Shown here: in pieces, positions 22,553 to 33,917 of the stretch
Layout of the letters: the number at the start of each line of letters is the position of its first letter
Numbering within the stretch: position 1 is the first letter of the stretch
Assembly: GCF_002835735.1 (NCBI RefSeq)
Contig: NZ_PISD01000013.1
Span: 124,001-188,000, forward strand
Direction: 5' to 3'
DNA: 64,000 nucleotides
Origin: Cytobacillus horneckiae
GTDB taxonomy: Bacteria; Bacillota; Bacilli; Bacillales; Cytobacillaceae
Program-made: the position numbers and the translations under genes
Notes under the pieces: model-generated
Database searches by the model: none
What the model saw: only the letters and a program-made list of their open reading frames with translations
What the model was told of the DNA's origin: nothing

Positions 22553-23894
22553 ATGAATCACCTGCTTTCTCAAGCTTTCTATCTGCTAGCTCCTGCTCGA
22601 CGGTATTTTTCTTGAACATTCTTGATAAGACATAAATACTGCCAGCGCCTAATAATAAATATAATGAGGCAAAGAGGATGAGCATCTTGTCCACCTGTCC
22701 GCTCGTTGTTGCAGCCTCATGTGTACGCATAATTCCCCGCAAAATCCAAGGCTGTCTGCCGACTTCAGTGAACCACCAGCCAACTTCAATTCCAATCATA
22801 GATAATGGTCCTCCAATGACAATGAGCCAGCGATACCACTTCGAATGAATAAATGGCCACTTTCTCCACATTCCTATTAAGTAAATGAAAGACAGTGCAA
22901 TCATTGCTACGCCAATTGTGACCATCGTATCGAATAAATAATGAATAGAGAGAGGAGGAATATCCTCTTCAGCAAATTGATCCAAGCCGGTCACTTCCGC
23001 AAACGGATTGCTGTATGCCAGTATGCTCAAAGCATAAGGAATGCGAATGGCATATTTCACTTCTTGTCCATCTAAGACTCCATACAGAATTAGGGGAGCG
23101 CCTTCTTCTGTTTCAAAATGCCATTCTGCTGCTGCGAGTTTTTCAGGCTGGTATTCAGCAAGGAATTTTCCGGCAAAATCGCCAATTAGCGCAGTGGAGA
23201 TGGAAAAAATAAGCCCCAGTTTTATCGTTAAAAAAACTGCTTTTTTATGGTAAATATGATTCGATCCCTTTAATAGACGATATGCGCCAATGGCAGCAAG
23301 GATAAATGCTGCGGTCATATAAGCCGTTACGAGCACATGTGCCACTTTGGTCGGCATGGCAGGATTAACCATCGCAAGCAATGGCGAAATATTTACGATC
23401 TGTCCGTCCACAATTTCAAAGCCTTGCGGAGTATTCATAAATGAATTGACAATCGTAATAAACACTGCGGAGAAGGAAGCGCCGAGCGCAACAGGTATTA
23501 ATAGCAGCAAATGCTTTCTCTGGTCTTCAAACCTGTCCCATGTGTATAAATAAATGCCTAAAAATATCGCCTCGAAGAAAAATGCGAATACTTCCAGAAA
23601 TAATGGCAAGGCAATGATGTGCCCGACTAATTCCATGAAATTTGGCCATAGCAGGGAAAGCTGAAGGCCGATAGCAGTCCCTGTCACGACACCGACAGCA
23701 ACAGTAATAACAAATCCGCGTGACCAGCGCCTGGCAAGCAATATGTAATGTTCATCATTCTTCTTAATCCCTACCCATTGAGCAATCATAATCATAAGCG
23801 GGATTCCTACACCAATCGTTGCATAAATAATATGGAAGGACAGTGTAAGTTCTGTTAAAACACGACTAAAGAATACAGCTTCTTCATTCCCCAT
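22542..23894 (-). CDS. cydA: Cytochrome bd-type quinol oxidase subunit I
   Basis: The 450-residue subunit binds the three hemes. His in the N-terminal LSFHIIYATIG, the Trp/Arg-rich ARRWSRGF, ILRGIMRTHEA near the C terminus and the Glu residues in FLEVFAFFFEAIFLG are visible. The Q-loop is short, as in the YthA/CioA (cyanide-insensitive) branch. ATG 23894 with AGAGGG upstream is chosen; the frame upstream lacks homology and overlaps a tiny ORF. It heads the main part of the cydA-cydB-cydS operon, used under low oxygen or stress. Confidence 0.92.
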   Translation of the reverse strand: MGNEEAVFFSRVLTELTLSFHIIYATIGVGIPLMIMIAQWVGIKKNDEHYILLARRWSRGFVITVAVGVVTGTAIGLQLSLLWPNFMELVGHIIALPLFLEVFAFFFEAIFLGIYLYTWDRFEDQRKHLLLLIPVALGASFSAVFITIVNSFMNTPQGFEIVDGQIVNISPLLAMVNPAMPTKVAHVLVTAYMTAAFILAAIGAYRLLKGSNHIYHKKAVFLTIKLGLIFSISTALIGDFAGKFLAEYQPEKLAAAEWHFETEEGAPLILYGVLDGQEVKYAIRIPYALSILAYSNPFAEVTGLDQFAEEDIPPLSIHYLFDTMVTIGVAMIALSFIYLIGMWRKWPFIHSKWYRWLIVIGGPLSMIGIEVGWWFTEVGRQPWILRGIMRTHEAATTSGQVDKMLILFASLYLLLGAGSIYVLSRMFKKNTVEQELADRKLEKAGDSFDT

Positions 23895-23925
23895 TCTAAA
23901 ACCCTCTTTTCTGTGTGGGTAAAGT

Positions 23926-24018
23926 TTAACTAAACATTCTTCCAAGCAGTGATAAACCGAGAATAAAGGCCACTGCAAATGCGAGAAGCATTAATTTCTT
24001 CTCTTGTTTTTTGTACAT
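23926..24018 (-). CDS. 30-residue single-helix membrane protein before cydA
   Basis: A 31-codon frame starts at ATG 24018 behind AAGGAGCTGGCAGC and ends 31 bases before cydA. It encodes MYKKQEKKLMLLAFAVAFIL followed by GLSLLGRMFS: a basic N terminus, one helix of about 20 residues and a short tail. This resembles small bd-oxidase accessory proteins in architecture, but I do not recognise a named family. A real ribosome binding site, codon-phase spacing and operon position support translation. It may be an assembly factor or a leader. Confidence 0.6.
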   Translation of the reverse strand: MYKKQEKKLMLLAFAVAFILGLSLLGRMFS

Positions 24019-24111
24019 GCTGCCAGCTCCTTTGATCTGTCTCTGTTATAACTTTTACCAATTTAGGAATTTTATTTAAAAAATATTAATTAGGAAGAGA
24101 AATATTGCGAA

Positions 24112-24143
24112 GATAAAAAATCCTTGCAGCTTGGCTACAAGGA
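24112..24143 (-). terminator. Terminator of the formate/nitrite channel gene
   Basis: TCCTTG (24121-24126) and CAAGGA (24138-24143) with an inner AGC/GCT pair form a stem; on the minus strand a run of six T follows. Confidence 0.75.
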
Positions 24144-24146
24144 AAA

Positions 24147-24926
24147 TTACTCAGGGTTGTTAGTCCGGCTGATTAAGAAATATACACCTGCAACAAATAA
24201 TGCGCCACCGATAATATTTCCTAGTGTGACTGGAATAAGATTATAGAAGAAGCCACTTATTGTCACTGTTTCTGAACCGCCATGCATGAGTGCCATACCT
24301 AATATGGACATATTAGCCACGCTATGTTCAAAGCTCGCCGTAATAAAAGCAAGGATTAATGAGAAAACGAGCGCAAGCTTAGCAATATCTCCTTCTGCAC
24401 GCAAAGAGGTCCATATCGCAAGACAAACAATCCAGTTACAGAGGATTCCTCTAAAAAACAGCTCTGATAAGCTTGCATTCATTTTGCCGTCCGCTAGTTC
24501 CATCATATAGTGATCAATGCCGGCCTCGCCAAAAATCCCGGAAAGTAGAACGAGAAGTGAAAGTAAGAGAGCACCAACAAGATTACCAAGATAACTCCAT
24601 CCCCAAACATAAAAAGTCTGCTTCCATGAGGTGACTTTTGAAAGAGCACTGACAGTAAAAATTAGATTATTGCCAGTAAACAGCTCTGATCCAGCCCAAA
24701 GAACAATGGCAAGGGCGATGCCGAAGGTGGCTCCTGTAACGATGGAAAGGAAAGGTGAATTCGCACGATATAAAGGGTCTCCAACAGAAAATAATACAAT
24801 TGATCCAATGCCGACGTATGCGCCAGCTAATATGGCGCCGAGAAAATAGCGAAGCATAGAGGATTGTAACAATCCAAACTTGCTTTTTGCCTGATTGTTC
24901 AAAGTTTGTAAGGTTTCCTTATACAT
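24147..24926 (-). CDS. yrhG: Formate/nitrite transporter (FNT) family channel
   Basis: The protein of about 259 residues has six helices in the FNT pattern: AGAYVGIGS in helix 1, GSELFTGNN (the family signature) near residue 84, a helix-breaking GWSYLGN, and ASFEHSVANM near residue 200, where the conserved His lies in the pore. It would pass formate or a similar small anion. ATG 24926 is favoured over ATG 24935, which sits only two bases from GGAGGG. It is divergent from the formate dehydrogenase genes, as yrhG lies near yrhE/yrhD in B. subtilis, which supports formate as substrate. Confidence 0.88.
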   Translation of the reverse strand: MYKETLQTLNNQAKSKFGLLQSSMLRYFLGAILAGAYVGIGSIVLFSVGDPLYRANSPFLSIVTGATFGIALAIVLWAGSELFTGNNLIFTVSALSKVTSWKQTFYVWGWSYLGNLVGALLLSLLVLLSGIFGEAGIDHYMMELADGKMNASLSELFFRGILCNWIVCLAIWTSLRAEGDIAKLALVFSLILAFITASFEHSVANMSILGMALMHGGSETVTISGFFYNLIPVTLGNIIGGALFVAGVYFLISRTNNPE

Positions 24927-24976
24927 GTAAAGCATATCCCTCCTGTCTTGTTTCCATGTGTACCCATTCAGCCTCT

Positions 24977-25014
24977 TTATAAACGAATAGTTTTAGAAAA
25001 TATAACGTTTATAA
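24977..25014. promoter_or_regulatory. Inverted repeat between formate channel and formate dehydrogenase genes
   Basis: TTATAAACG (24977-24985) and CGTTTATAA (25006-25014) are perfect inverted arms separated by 20 bases in the divergent intergenic region. The position suits a regulator acting on both promoters. No matching regulator gene is adjacent. Confidence 0.5.
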
Positions 25015-25075
25015 GGGGAAAATGACGGGAAGTGGGTAAAAATATATATAACTGTAATATGGGGGGTGCGTATCA

Positions 25076-28025
<2,950 letters not shown>

Positions 28026-28033
<8 letters not shown>

Positions 28034-28634
28034 AGCAACAACGGTCATTCGTAAAATGGAAATTGATCCGGAAAAGCAGAGGAAGGAAGATTTACGCGCT
28101 ATTGAAGATGTTTTATTGGATAATAGAGAAGGTATTACTGATTTACTGAAGCTGCTTCAGCGTTTTCAGCACAAGGAAGTTTTCCATATGGCTGAAAGCA
28201 TGATAGGCCAAAGTGATAAAATCTTAGAGCGTGTTGTACTCTCCATGGACCATCCTGAAATTACAAGGTCATTGAAAAATATGCTGCTTTTATTTGAAGC
28301 ACTTGGCAAAGTAAATGTGGATGAACTTGAGCCGATGATTCAAAAGCTAAACAATGCGGTTTCAAACATAGCAGAATACGATAAAAGAAATGAAAGAGCA
28401 TCCTATTTAAATCTCATTTCTGCCATGAAGGACAAGGAAGTTGTCGACGGACTAAATGTGATGGTTGCGCTAGTGAAAGGTTTTGGTTCCAGTACAAACA
28501 ATGCCGCTGATAAATATGGTATCCGGCATCCTACTATAGGCATTGCACCTCAAAAAGCGAATAAATGGCTTTATTTCTTAGGTGGGGCAATGGCCGTGGC
28601 TGTTCCGTTATTATTAAGAAAAAATAAAGAATAA
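28026..28634 (+). CDS. yrhD: DUF1641 protein, formate dehydrogenase partner (YrhD)
   Basis: The 202-residue protein belongs to the DUF1641 family by its [20 protein letters not shown] pattern and the central [10 protein letters not shown] segment. Long amphipathic helices make up the first 160 residues and a single hydrophobic helix (about 183-197, [16 protein letters not shown]) lies at the C terminus, so it may tether the complex to the membrane. It overlaps the dehydrogenase gene by eight bases. A role as small subunit is inferred from the conserved pairing. Confidence 0.88.
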
Positions 28635-28640
28635 ATAAAA

Positions 28641-28673
28641 GAAGCATGTTCAAAATAAACTTGAACATGCTTC
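28641..28673. terminator. Shared terminator of convergent yrhD and HxlR genes
   Basis: GAAGCATGTTCAA and TTGAACATGCTTC form a 13-pair stem. The T-rich tail is on the minus-strand side (TTTTATTT), so it mainly ends the HxlR transcript. Confidence 0.8.
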
Positions 28674-28701
28674 CTTGCTATTAGAACTATATAGCTTAAG
28701 A

Positions 28702-29031
28702 TTACTTCATCTCATTCGGCAGCCATGTTTGCGACCACTTTTCAATTTCCCTCATGACAGGCTCTAAAGCTTCCCCTTTTTCCGTTAATGAATATTCAAT
28801 TCTAACAGGTGTTTCAGGGTAAACCGCTCGTTTAACTATTCCCTGGTGTTCGAGGTCTTTAAGGCGTTCAGATAGGACACGACCGCTTATGCCGATAGAA
28901 GATTCTAAAGTGCAGAAACGTTTTGGGCCGGTTAGCAGTTGATAAATGACAAGACCAGTCCAGCGCTGGCTCATTAAACTCATGGCTTTTTCGAATCGAG
29001 GACAAATGAGAGCTTGATTCAAATCAGTCAC
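28702..29031 (-). CDS. HxlR family transcriptional regulator
   Basis: The 109-residue winged-helix protein has the HxlR features: Cys near the N terminus (ALICPRFEKAM), RWTGLVIYQLLTGPKRF, ISGRVLSERLKDLE recognition helix and YSLTEKGEALEPV wing. Homologues YodB and CatR of B. subtilis repress dioxygenase and quinone-response genes through Cys modification. It is divergent from a CatE-like dioxygenase operon whose promoter carries two palindromes, so it probably represses that operon and senses a quinone or aromatic compound. Confidence 0.9.
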   Translation of the reverse strand: MTDLNQALICPRFEKAMSLMSQRWTGLVIYQLLTGPKRFCTLESSIGISGRVLSERLKDLEHQGIVKRAVYPETPVRIEYSLTEKGEALEPVMREIEKWSQTWLPNEMK

Positions 29032-29077
29032 CTCTATTATTAGAATTCCATTGTACTTTTACAATACATCATAATTG

Positions 29078-29125
29078 TACTTGACACAAGTAGTTAACGA
29101 AAATATAATTACTTACATAAAGTAA
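29078..29125 (+). promoter_or_regulatory. Consensus promoter with two palindromes for the dioxygenase-ribAD operon
   Basis: TTGACA (29081-29086), exactly 17 bases, TATAAT (29104-29109): a perfect consensus promoter. TACTTG-ACA-CAAGTA (29078-29092) covers the -35 box and TTACTT-N5-AAGTAA (29109-29125) covers the start region. Such a strong promoter must be repressed, and the HxlR gene next door is the obvious candidate. Confidence 0.8.
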
Positions 29126-29161
29126 CTAAGTGATAAATTATGAAATCAAGGGGGCAATACA

Positions 29162-30016
29162 ATGAAGTATCATCAAAAACCTAATATTTACGCTAATCAA
29201 ATTGAGTTAAAGGTAGAGGATTTACAGCGCTCCCTTGACTTTTATCAACGGATAATTGGGTTAAAAGTAATAGACAAAACAGACCAAAGGGCCGTTCTTT
29301 CCGCTGATGGCATTCAGCCGTTAGTTACGATTGAACAGCCTCAAGATATACAAAGGAAGGAACCGCGCCGAACTGGTTTGTATCATTATGCAATTCTCCT
29401 TCCATCAAGGGCAGACTTAGCAAGTATGATTCGTCATTTTATTAAAACAGGCTATCCTCTGCAGGGAGCTTCAGATCATGATGTGAGTGAAGCTTTATAT
29501 CTTTCTGATCCAGATGGCAATGGTATTGAGATTTATAGTGACCGACCATCATCTGCATGGGAATGGCGAGGAAATGAAATTGTAATGGGAACAAATGCCT
29601 TGGATGTTCAAAGCATTATGGAAGAATGGGATGGAAAGCCATGGGCAGGTTTACCACAAGGGACGATAATGGGGCATATTCATTTGCATGTAAATAGTAT
29701 AGAAAAAGCGAAGAAATTCTACTGTGAAGGCCTTGGGTTTGAGGTGGTCACAAGTTACGGTAAACAAGCGCTTTTTATATCCACTGGTAAATATCATCAT
29801 CATATCGGCCTAAATATTTGGAATGGCACGAATGCATCTCCGCCATCAGATAATAGCGTTGGCATGAGTTCGTTTACTTTGGTTCTTCCTAGCGAGGAAT
29901 TTTTACAGCGTACAATAAATCAATTAGAGCGTATTGGCAGTTCTATTATTTCTGAGGATGGAGCGCTCGCAGTGCTGGATCCATCCGGAAGTAAAATCAA
30001 GTTAATTGTTGAATAG
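29162..30016 (+). CDS. VOC family ring-cleavage dioxygenase (CatE-like)
   Basis: The 284-residue protein has two vicinal-oxygen-chelate halves (about 10-135 and 165-284). Metal-ligand positions are recognisable: HIHLHV (about 170), HHHIGLNIWNG (about 215-225) and Glu near the C terminus. GLYHYAILLP, SEALYLSDPDGNGIEIYSDRP and GHIHLHV closely follow the pattern of B. subtilis CatE, a catechol 2,3-dioxygenase. It is first in an operon with a flavin monooxygenase and two riboflavin enzymes. The natural substrate is inferred to be a catechol or hydroquinone. Confidence 0.85.
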   Translation: MKYHQKPNIYANQIELKVEDLQRSLDFYQRIIGLKVIDKTDQRAVLSADGIQPLVTIEQPQDIQRKEPRRTGLYHYAILLPSRADLASMIRHFIKTGYPLQGASDHDVSEALYLSDPDGNGIEIYSDRPSSAWEWRGNEIVMGTNALDVQSIMEEWDGKPWAGLPQGTIMGHIHLHVNSIEKAKKFYCEGLGFEVVTSYGKQALFISTGKYHHHIGLNIWNGTNASPPSDNSVGMSSFTLVLPSEEFLQRTINQLERIGSSIISEDGALAVLDPSGSKIKLIVE

Positions 30017-30030
30017 AGAAGGTGGTCATC

Positions 30031-31119
30031 ATGGATTTGAAATGCGATGTATGCATCGTTGGAGCGGGTCCGGGAGGCGCTCTTTTAGGCTATTTGCTGG
30101 CAAAAAGCAATCTATCGGTTATTGTTATTGAACGGCATGAGAAAATGGATAAGGAGTTCCGCGGAGAGCATTTAAATGTTGCAGGTGAAGAAGTATTAAA
30201 AAGCTATTCTTTATATGATATGGTTGAAAAGACAGGCCTTCTCCCGATGGAACGAATAGAATATTGGAAGAATGGGGAAGTAATTAAATCGATTATGCCA
30301 TCAGAGAATGAAAGGCATGTAGGTATACATGTCCCACAGAAAAACCTCTTGACGGCAATTTTGACAGAATCTACTTCATTCCAAAACTATCGCTTATTAA
30401 CAGGGACTAAGGCAGTCTCATTAATAAAAGAGAATGGAATGGTAAAAGGCATCGTTGCGGAAAATGGAAAAGAGAAAATACAAATTTTAAGCTCGATTGT
30501 CGTTGGCTCGGATGGGCGCTTTTCAACCATCCGGAAACTGGCAGGCATTCCATTTCAGCAAATAGCTCATGGCTATGATTTATTATGGGCGAAAATCCCT
30601 GCGCCTAGCCTGTGGACACCAGTTATTAGGCAGGCATTAATCGATGGAAAACAGTTGGCACTCTTTTCGCAGGCAGGCGGAAACATACAAATAGGCTGGA
30701 ATATTGAAAAAGGTATTTTTCCACAGCTTAAAAAGCAATCATTCTATCCGTTTATCCAAAAAGTGATAGAAGCATTCCCAGATTTAAAAGAATTAGTGCA
30801 AAATCATATCCAATCATGGCAAGATTTTATATTATTAAATGTACACAGCTGTAAATGCCAATCATGGGTTCAAGATGGACTCGTAATGATGGGTGATGCG
30901 GCGCATACGATGAGTCCGACCGGTGCATATGGCCTTAACAGTGCACTGTTGGATGCAAGTATTCTATATGAGGTTATTATAGAAGCAATGAGCTTAAATG
31001 ATTTTAGCGAAAGAAGCTTAAAGGCATTTGAGCAATTGAGGAGAACAGAGGTAGAAAGACTACAAGCGCAGCAGATTATGCAAGAGGCATCTTTTCATCA
31101 GCATTTTGCATCTGCGTAA
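30031..31119 (+). CDS. FAD-dependent aromatic monooxygenase-like oxidoreductase
   Basis: The 362-residue flavoprotein has a Rossmann dinucleotide motif VGAGPGGALLGYLLA (residues 10-24), the ERHEKMDKEFRGEHL segment (about 36-50), an SSIVVGSDGRFSTIRK DG motif (about 158-173) and the GDAAHTMSPTGAYGLN second FAD motif (about 290-305). This is the PHBH class-A hydroxylase pattern. ATG 30031 has AAGGTGG upstream. With the upstream dioxygenase it could hydroxylate and then cleave an aromatic ring. It is shorter than TfdB-type hydroxylases at the C terminus. Confidence 0.87.
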   Translation: MDLKCDVCIVGAGPGGALLGYLLAKSNLSVIVIERHEKMDKEFRGEHLNVAGEEVLKSYSLYDMVEKTGLLPMERIEYWKNGEVIKSIMPSENERHVGIHVPQKNLLTAILTESTSFQNYRLLTGTKAVSLIKENGMVKGIVAENGKEKIQILSSIVVGSDGRFSTIRKLAGIPFQQIAHGYDLLWAKIPAPSLWTPVIRQALIDGKQLALFSQAGGNIQIGWNIEKGIFPQLKKQSFYPFIQKVIEAFPDLKELVQNHIQSWQDFILLNVHSCKCQSWVQDGLVMMGDAAHTMSPTGAYGLNSALLDASILYEVIIEAMSLNDFSERSLKAFEQLRRTEVERLQAQQIMQEASFHQHFASA

Positions 31120-31142
31120 TTGTATTAGGAGGAACATAACTT

Positions 31143-31901
31143 ATGAATCAAATACAGATAGAATCAAAAGCGCTGTCTTTATTGGAAAATAAAATTAAGA
31201 GAATAGATAAGGAAGAAGGAGCCATCTACTTAGTTGGCCCGATTCAGCTTCCAGTTAACTTAGAGGGAAGGACTGTTAATTTTAAATGGTACTGCTGGCT
31301 GAACAGCGAAGAGGTAATGAATGATACGAAGCAAATCATCGATCATTTATCTTCGGCTAACCTAGCAGATGCACAGCAATCGAGCGTGCTTGTATATGGT
31401 GATTTTGAACAAGGTGAAGAGGCATTAATTCGCTTCCATTCCATTTGTCATACCGGCGATATTTTTGGCAGCAAAAGATGTGACTGCGGTTATCAACTGA
31501 GACAGTCGATGAAAATGATTGAAGCCAACGGTTCAGGTGCGATTTTTTATTTAGCGAATCATGAAGGGCGCGGAATCGGTTTATTTAGTAAAGCGATGGC
31601 TTATGTCCTGCAGGAAAATGGCTATGATACGGTAGAAGCAAATGAAGAATTAGGATTTGCGGATGATATGAGAAACTACGATGACGCCATTCTTGTCCTA
31701 AAAGAATTAAGAAACAAGCCGGTCACACTTATTACCAATAATCCGAAGAAATTAGATGCATTAACAAAAGAAGGCGCTAATTTAATCGGTAGAACACCGT
31801 TATGGGGAGATATTTCGTCTTATAATGAGCGCTATTTGCAAACAAAAGTGTTGAAATCAGGTCATTTGCAGGCGGAAGGATTGAATTCAAATGACAAATG
31901 A
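31143..31901 (+). CDS. ribA: GTP cyclohydrolase II (monofunctional)
   Basis: The 252-residue enzyme opens GTP, the first step of riboflavin synthesis. Zn ligands are in GSKRCDCGYQL (with Cys near 105), catalytic residues in NHEGRGIGL (about 139) and the end of the fold in TNNPKKLDAL. A 70-residue N-terminal extension is present in place of the RibB domain that B. subtilis RibBA carries. AGGAGG lies upstream of ATG 31143. It is the third gene of the HxlR-controlled operon. No FMN riboswitch precedes it, so this is not the housekeeping rib operon. Confidence 0.88.
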   Translation: MNQIQIESKALSLLENKIKRIDKEEGAIYLVGPIQLPVNLEGRTVNFKWYCWLNSEEVMNDTKQIIDHLSSANLADAQQSSVLVYGDFEQGEEALIRFHSICHTGDIFGSKRCDCGYQLRQSMKMIEANGSGAIFYLANHEGRGIGLFSKAMAYVLQENGYDTVEANEELGFADDMRNYDDAILVLKELRNKPVTLITNNPKKLDALTKEGANLIGRTPLWGDISSYNERYLQTKVLKSGHLQAEGLNSNDK

Positions 31902-33018
31902 TCAATTTTATATGAACTTAGCCATTCAAAATGCAAAGGCAATGAAGGGGCAAACCGACCCGAATCCATTAGTAGGTGCGGTGATTGTGAACCATAATCG
32001 CATTGTAGGGGTAGGAGCACACTTAAAAGCAGGTGAGCCTCATGCGGAAATCCATGCATTAAGAATGGCAGGGCAACAAGCAGCAGAAGGAACCATTTAT
32101 GTCACGCTTGAACCATGCTCCCATCATGGCCGAACTGGCCCTTGCGCGGAAGCTATCGTGAAAGCGGGACTAAAGAAAGTGGTTATTGCGGCTTTAGACC
32201 CGAATCCCATTGTTAGCGGAAACGGCGTGAAAATTTTACAAGAAGCTGGAATCGAAGTGGTGACAGGCGTTTGTGAGGAAGAGTCCCGCAAAATGAACGA
32301 AGTGTTTAATAAATATATTGTGGAGGAAAAGCCATTTATTACTTTGAAATCGGGTATTACACTAGACGGCAAGATTGCTACGCATACTTCCAGCAGCAAA
32401 TGGATCACATCTTCCGAAGCAAGGGAAGATGTACATAAGCTGCGCAGTGAGAACAAGGCTATATTAGTAGGCGTCAATACCGTCATTCATGATGATCCTG
32501 AATTAACAGCAAGGATACCAAATGGGCGAAATCCGCTTCGCGTCATTTTAGACTCTTCATTAAGAATTCCTTTAGATGTCAAAGTGGTGAAGGATGAAAA
32601 GGCAGATACATGGATTTTTACGGGAAATGCATATGATCAAAAGAAAAAAGCCATTTTAGAATCAAAAGGAATCAAGGTTTTTCACACCGATAGCAAGCAG
32701 GCAAATGTGAGTGAAGTAGTGAAAATATTAGGCGAACACCAAATATCATCCATGCTAATAGAGGGAGGAGGAAATGTTAATGCTGCCTTTTTAGAGCATG
32801 GACTGATTGATAAAGTCGAGATTTATATGGCGCCCAAGCTAGTAGGCGGAAGGGAAGCGCCTACCTTCATGGAGGGAAATGGCATCGCGGAAATGAGTGA
32901 TGCTGTTGAATTAACCGATGTATCTGTCACCTCTATCGGCAAAGACTTTAAATTCACTGGTTATCCGATTTATCGCAGATTAACGGGCAGTAAGATCCCC
33001 CCACTTCAAGGCTTGTGA
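31891..33018 (+). CDS. ribD: Riboflavin biosynthesis bifunctional deaminase/reductase
   Basis: The 375-residue protein has a CDA-like deaminase domain (residues 1-145; HAEIHAL at about 50 and PCSHHGRTGPC at 74-84 bind Zn) and a reductase domain (about 148-362; LKSGITLDGKIAT, LIEGGGNVNAAFL). It converts the GTP cyclohydrolase product in two steps. It overlaps ribA by 11 bases. ribE and ribH are absent here. The last 12 codons (from GSKIPPLQGL back) lie within one arm of a repeat element, so the C terminus was probably replaced by that insertion. Confidence 0.9.
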   Translation: MTNDQFYMNLAIQNAKAMKGQTDPNPLVGAVIVNHNRIVGVGAHLKAGEPHAEIHALRMAGQQAAEGTIYVTLEPCSHHGRTGPCAEAIVKAGLKKVVIAALDPNPIVSGNGVKILQEAGIEVVTGVCEEESRKMNEVFNKYIVEEKPFITLKSGITLDGKIATHTSSSKWITSSEAREDVHKLRSENKAILVGVNTVIHDDPELTARIPNGRNPLRVILDSSLRIPLDVKVVKDEKADTWIFTGNAYDQKKKAILESKGIKVFHTDSKQANVSEVVKILGEHQISSMLIEGGGNVNAAFLEHGLIDKVEIYMAPKLVGGREAPTFMEGNGIAEMSDAVELTDVSVTSIGKDFKFTGYPIYRRLTGSKIPPLQGL

Positions 33019-33100
33019 TAGAAGCATTAAAGATAAGTGGCGGATTAACTGCCCGTAAAAGCCCGATTGGTTCAACTAACCATCATTGGGGGATGAAGGT
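32983..33100. repeat. ACGGGCAGT repeat element (copy 1) over the 3' end of ribD
   Basis: ACGGGCAGT...CCACTT (32983-33006) is matched by AAGTGG...ACTGCCCGT (33035-33056), so the RNA can fold over the ribD stop codon. A second hairpin TGGTT/AACCA and a CATCATTGGGGGATGAAGG tail follow to about 33100. Related elements occur at 48727-48777 and 62652-62707. Confidence 0.75.
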
Positions 33101-33127
33101 TAAAAAAGTAAGTAAAGGGATGTAATA

Positions 33128-33703
33128 ATGAGATTTGGATTCGATATAGATGATACATTAATTAATTTGCGCGAACATGCCTTTCATATTTATAACAGAA
33201 AATTAAATCAAACGATTGATTTAAATGAATTTCATAAATTAAATACATTAGAAATTCATACATTATACGGACTGTCGGATATAGAGGGCAAGGAAATGTG
33301 GAACGATTCTCTTGAAGAAATCTATTTCACGGATTGTGCAATATTTTCTGGTGCACTGGATTTTTTAAAAGAATTAGAACAGCAAGGACATGAAATTTTC
33401 TATATTACTGCAAGAAACAAAGCGTATTGTCGGAAAACGAAGGAATGGATGATAAAGCAAGGCTTCCCAGTCAAGGACGGCAACTTCTACTGCGGCATGA
33501 AAGATCATGAAAAAATAAACATTATTCAGAAGCTATCTTTAGATTACTATTTTGATGATAAGCCGGAAGTGCTCAATACATTAACGGATGAATCAGTTTC
33601 ATGCTTTGTTAAAGATCAATCCTATAATCGTGCAATGAACCTGCCACGATTAGTAGACTGGTCAGAATACCATGAAAAATTAAAGGCCAAAGGCTTGAAA
33701 TGA
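33128..33703 (+). CDS. HAD-superfamily nucleotidase (YqfW-like)
   Basis: The 191-residue protein begins with the HAD motif I FGFDIDDTL (residues 3-11), with Asp5/Asp7 as nucleophile and acid. YITARNK (about 95) is motif II and DYYFDDKPEV (about 142) motif III/IV. The pattern is that of 5'(3')-deoxyribonucleotidases and B. subtilis YqfW. Monocistronic between a repeat element and a strong terminator. Confidence 0.85.
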   Translation: MRFGFDIDDTLINLREHAFHIYNRKLNQTIDLNEFHKLNTLEIHTLYGLSDIEGKEMWNDSLEEIYFTDCAIFSGALDFLKELEQQGHEIFYITARNKAYCRKTKEWMIKQGFPVKDGNFYCGMKDHEKINIIQKLSLDYYFDDKPEVLNTLTDESVSCFVKDQSYNRAMNLPRLVDWSEYHEKLKAKGLK

Positions 33704-33705
33704 AT

Positions 33706-33732
33706 GGACCCTTACTTTGAGGGTCTTTTTTT
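33706..33732 (+). terminator. Terminator of the nucleotidase gene
   Basis: GACCCT pairs with AGGGTC (33707-33712 with 33720-33725), then seven T. Confidence 0.85.
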
Positions 33733-33917
33733 GTTTGAACAGTGGAATGCAAACAATGGTACTAGTTTTAAGAGAGTTTGCAGAAAAAGTGGTATCAAAC
33801 AGCAAAAGAAACTAACCGTTAGAATCAAATCCAAAAGCTTACCCGTCCTTTCAGCGAATAAAAACTTGTGAAAATTCTTCATTTCATGCATTGTAAAAGT
33901 AAAGGAGTGGTTATTTT

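Noticed and set aside
31120-31143. FMN riboswitch before ribA
   Set aside because: Only 23 bases separate ribA from the preceding gene, far too short; the operon promoter region also has no such element.
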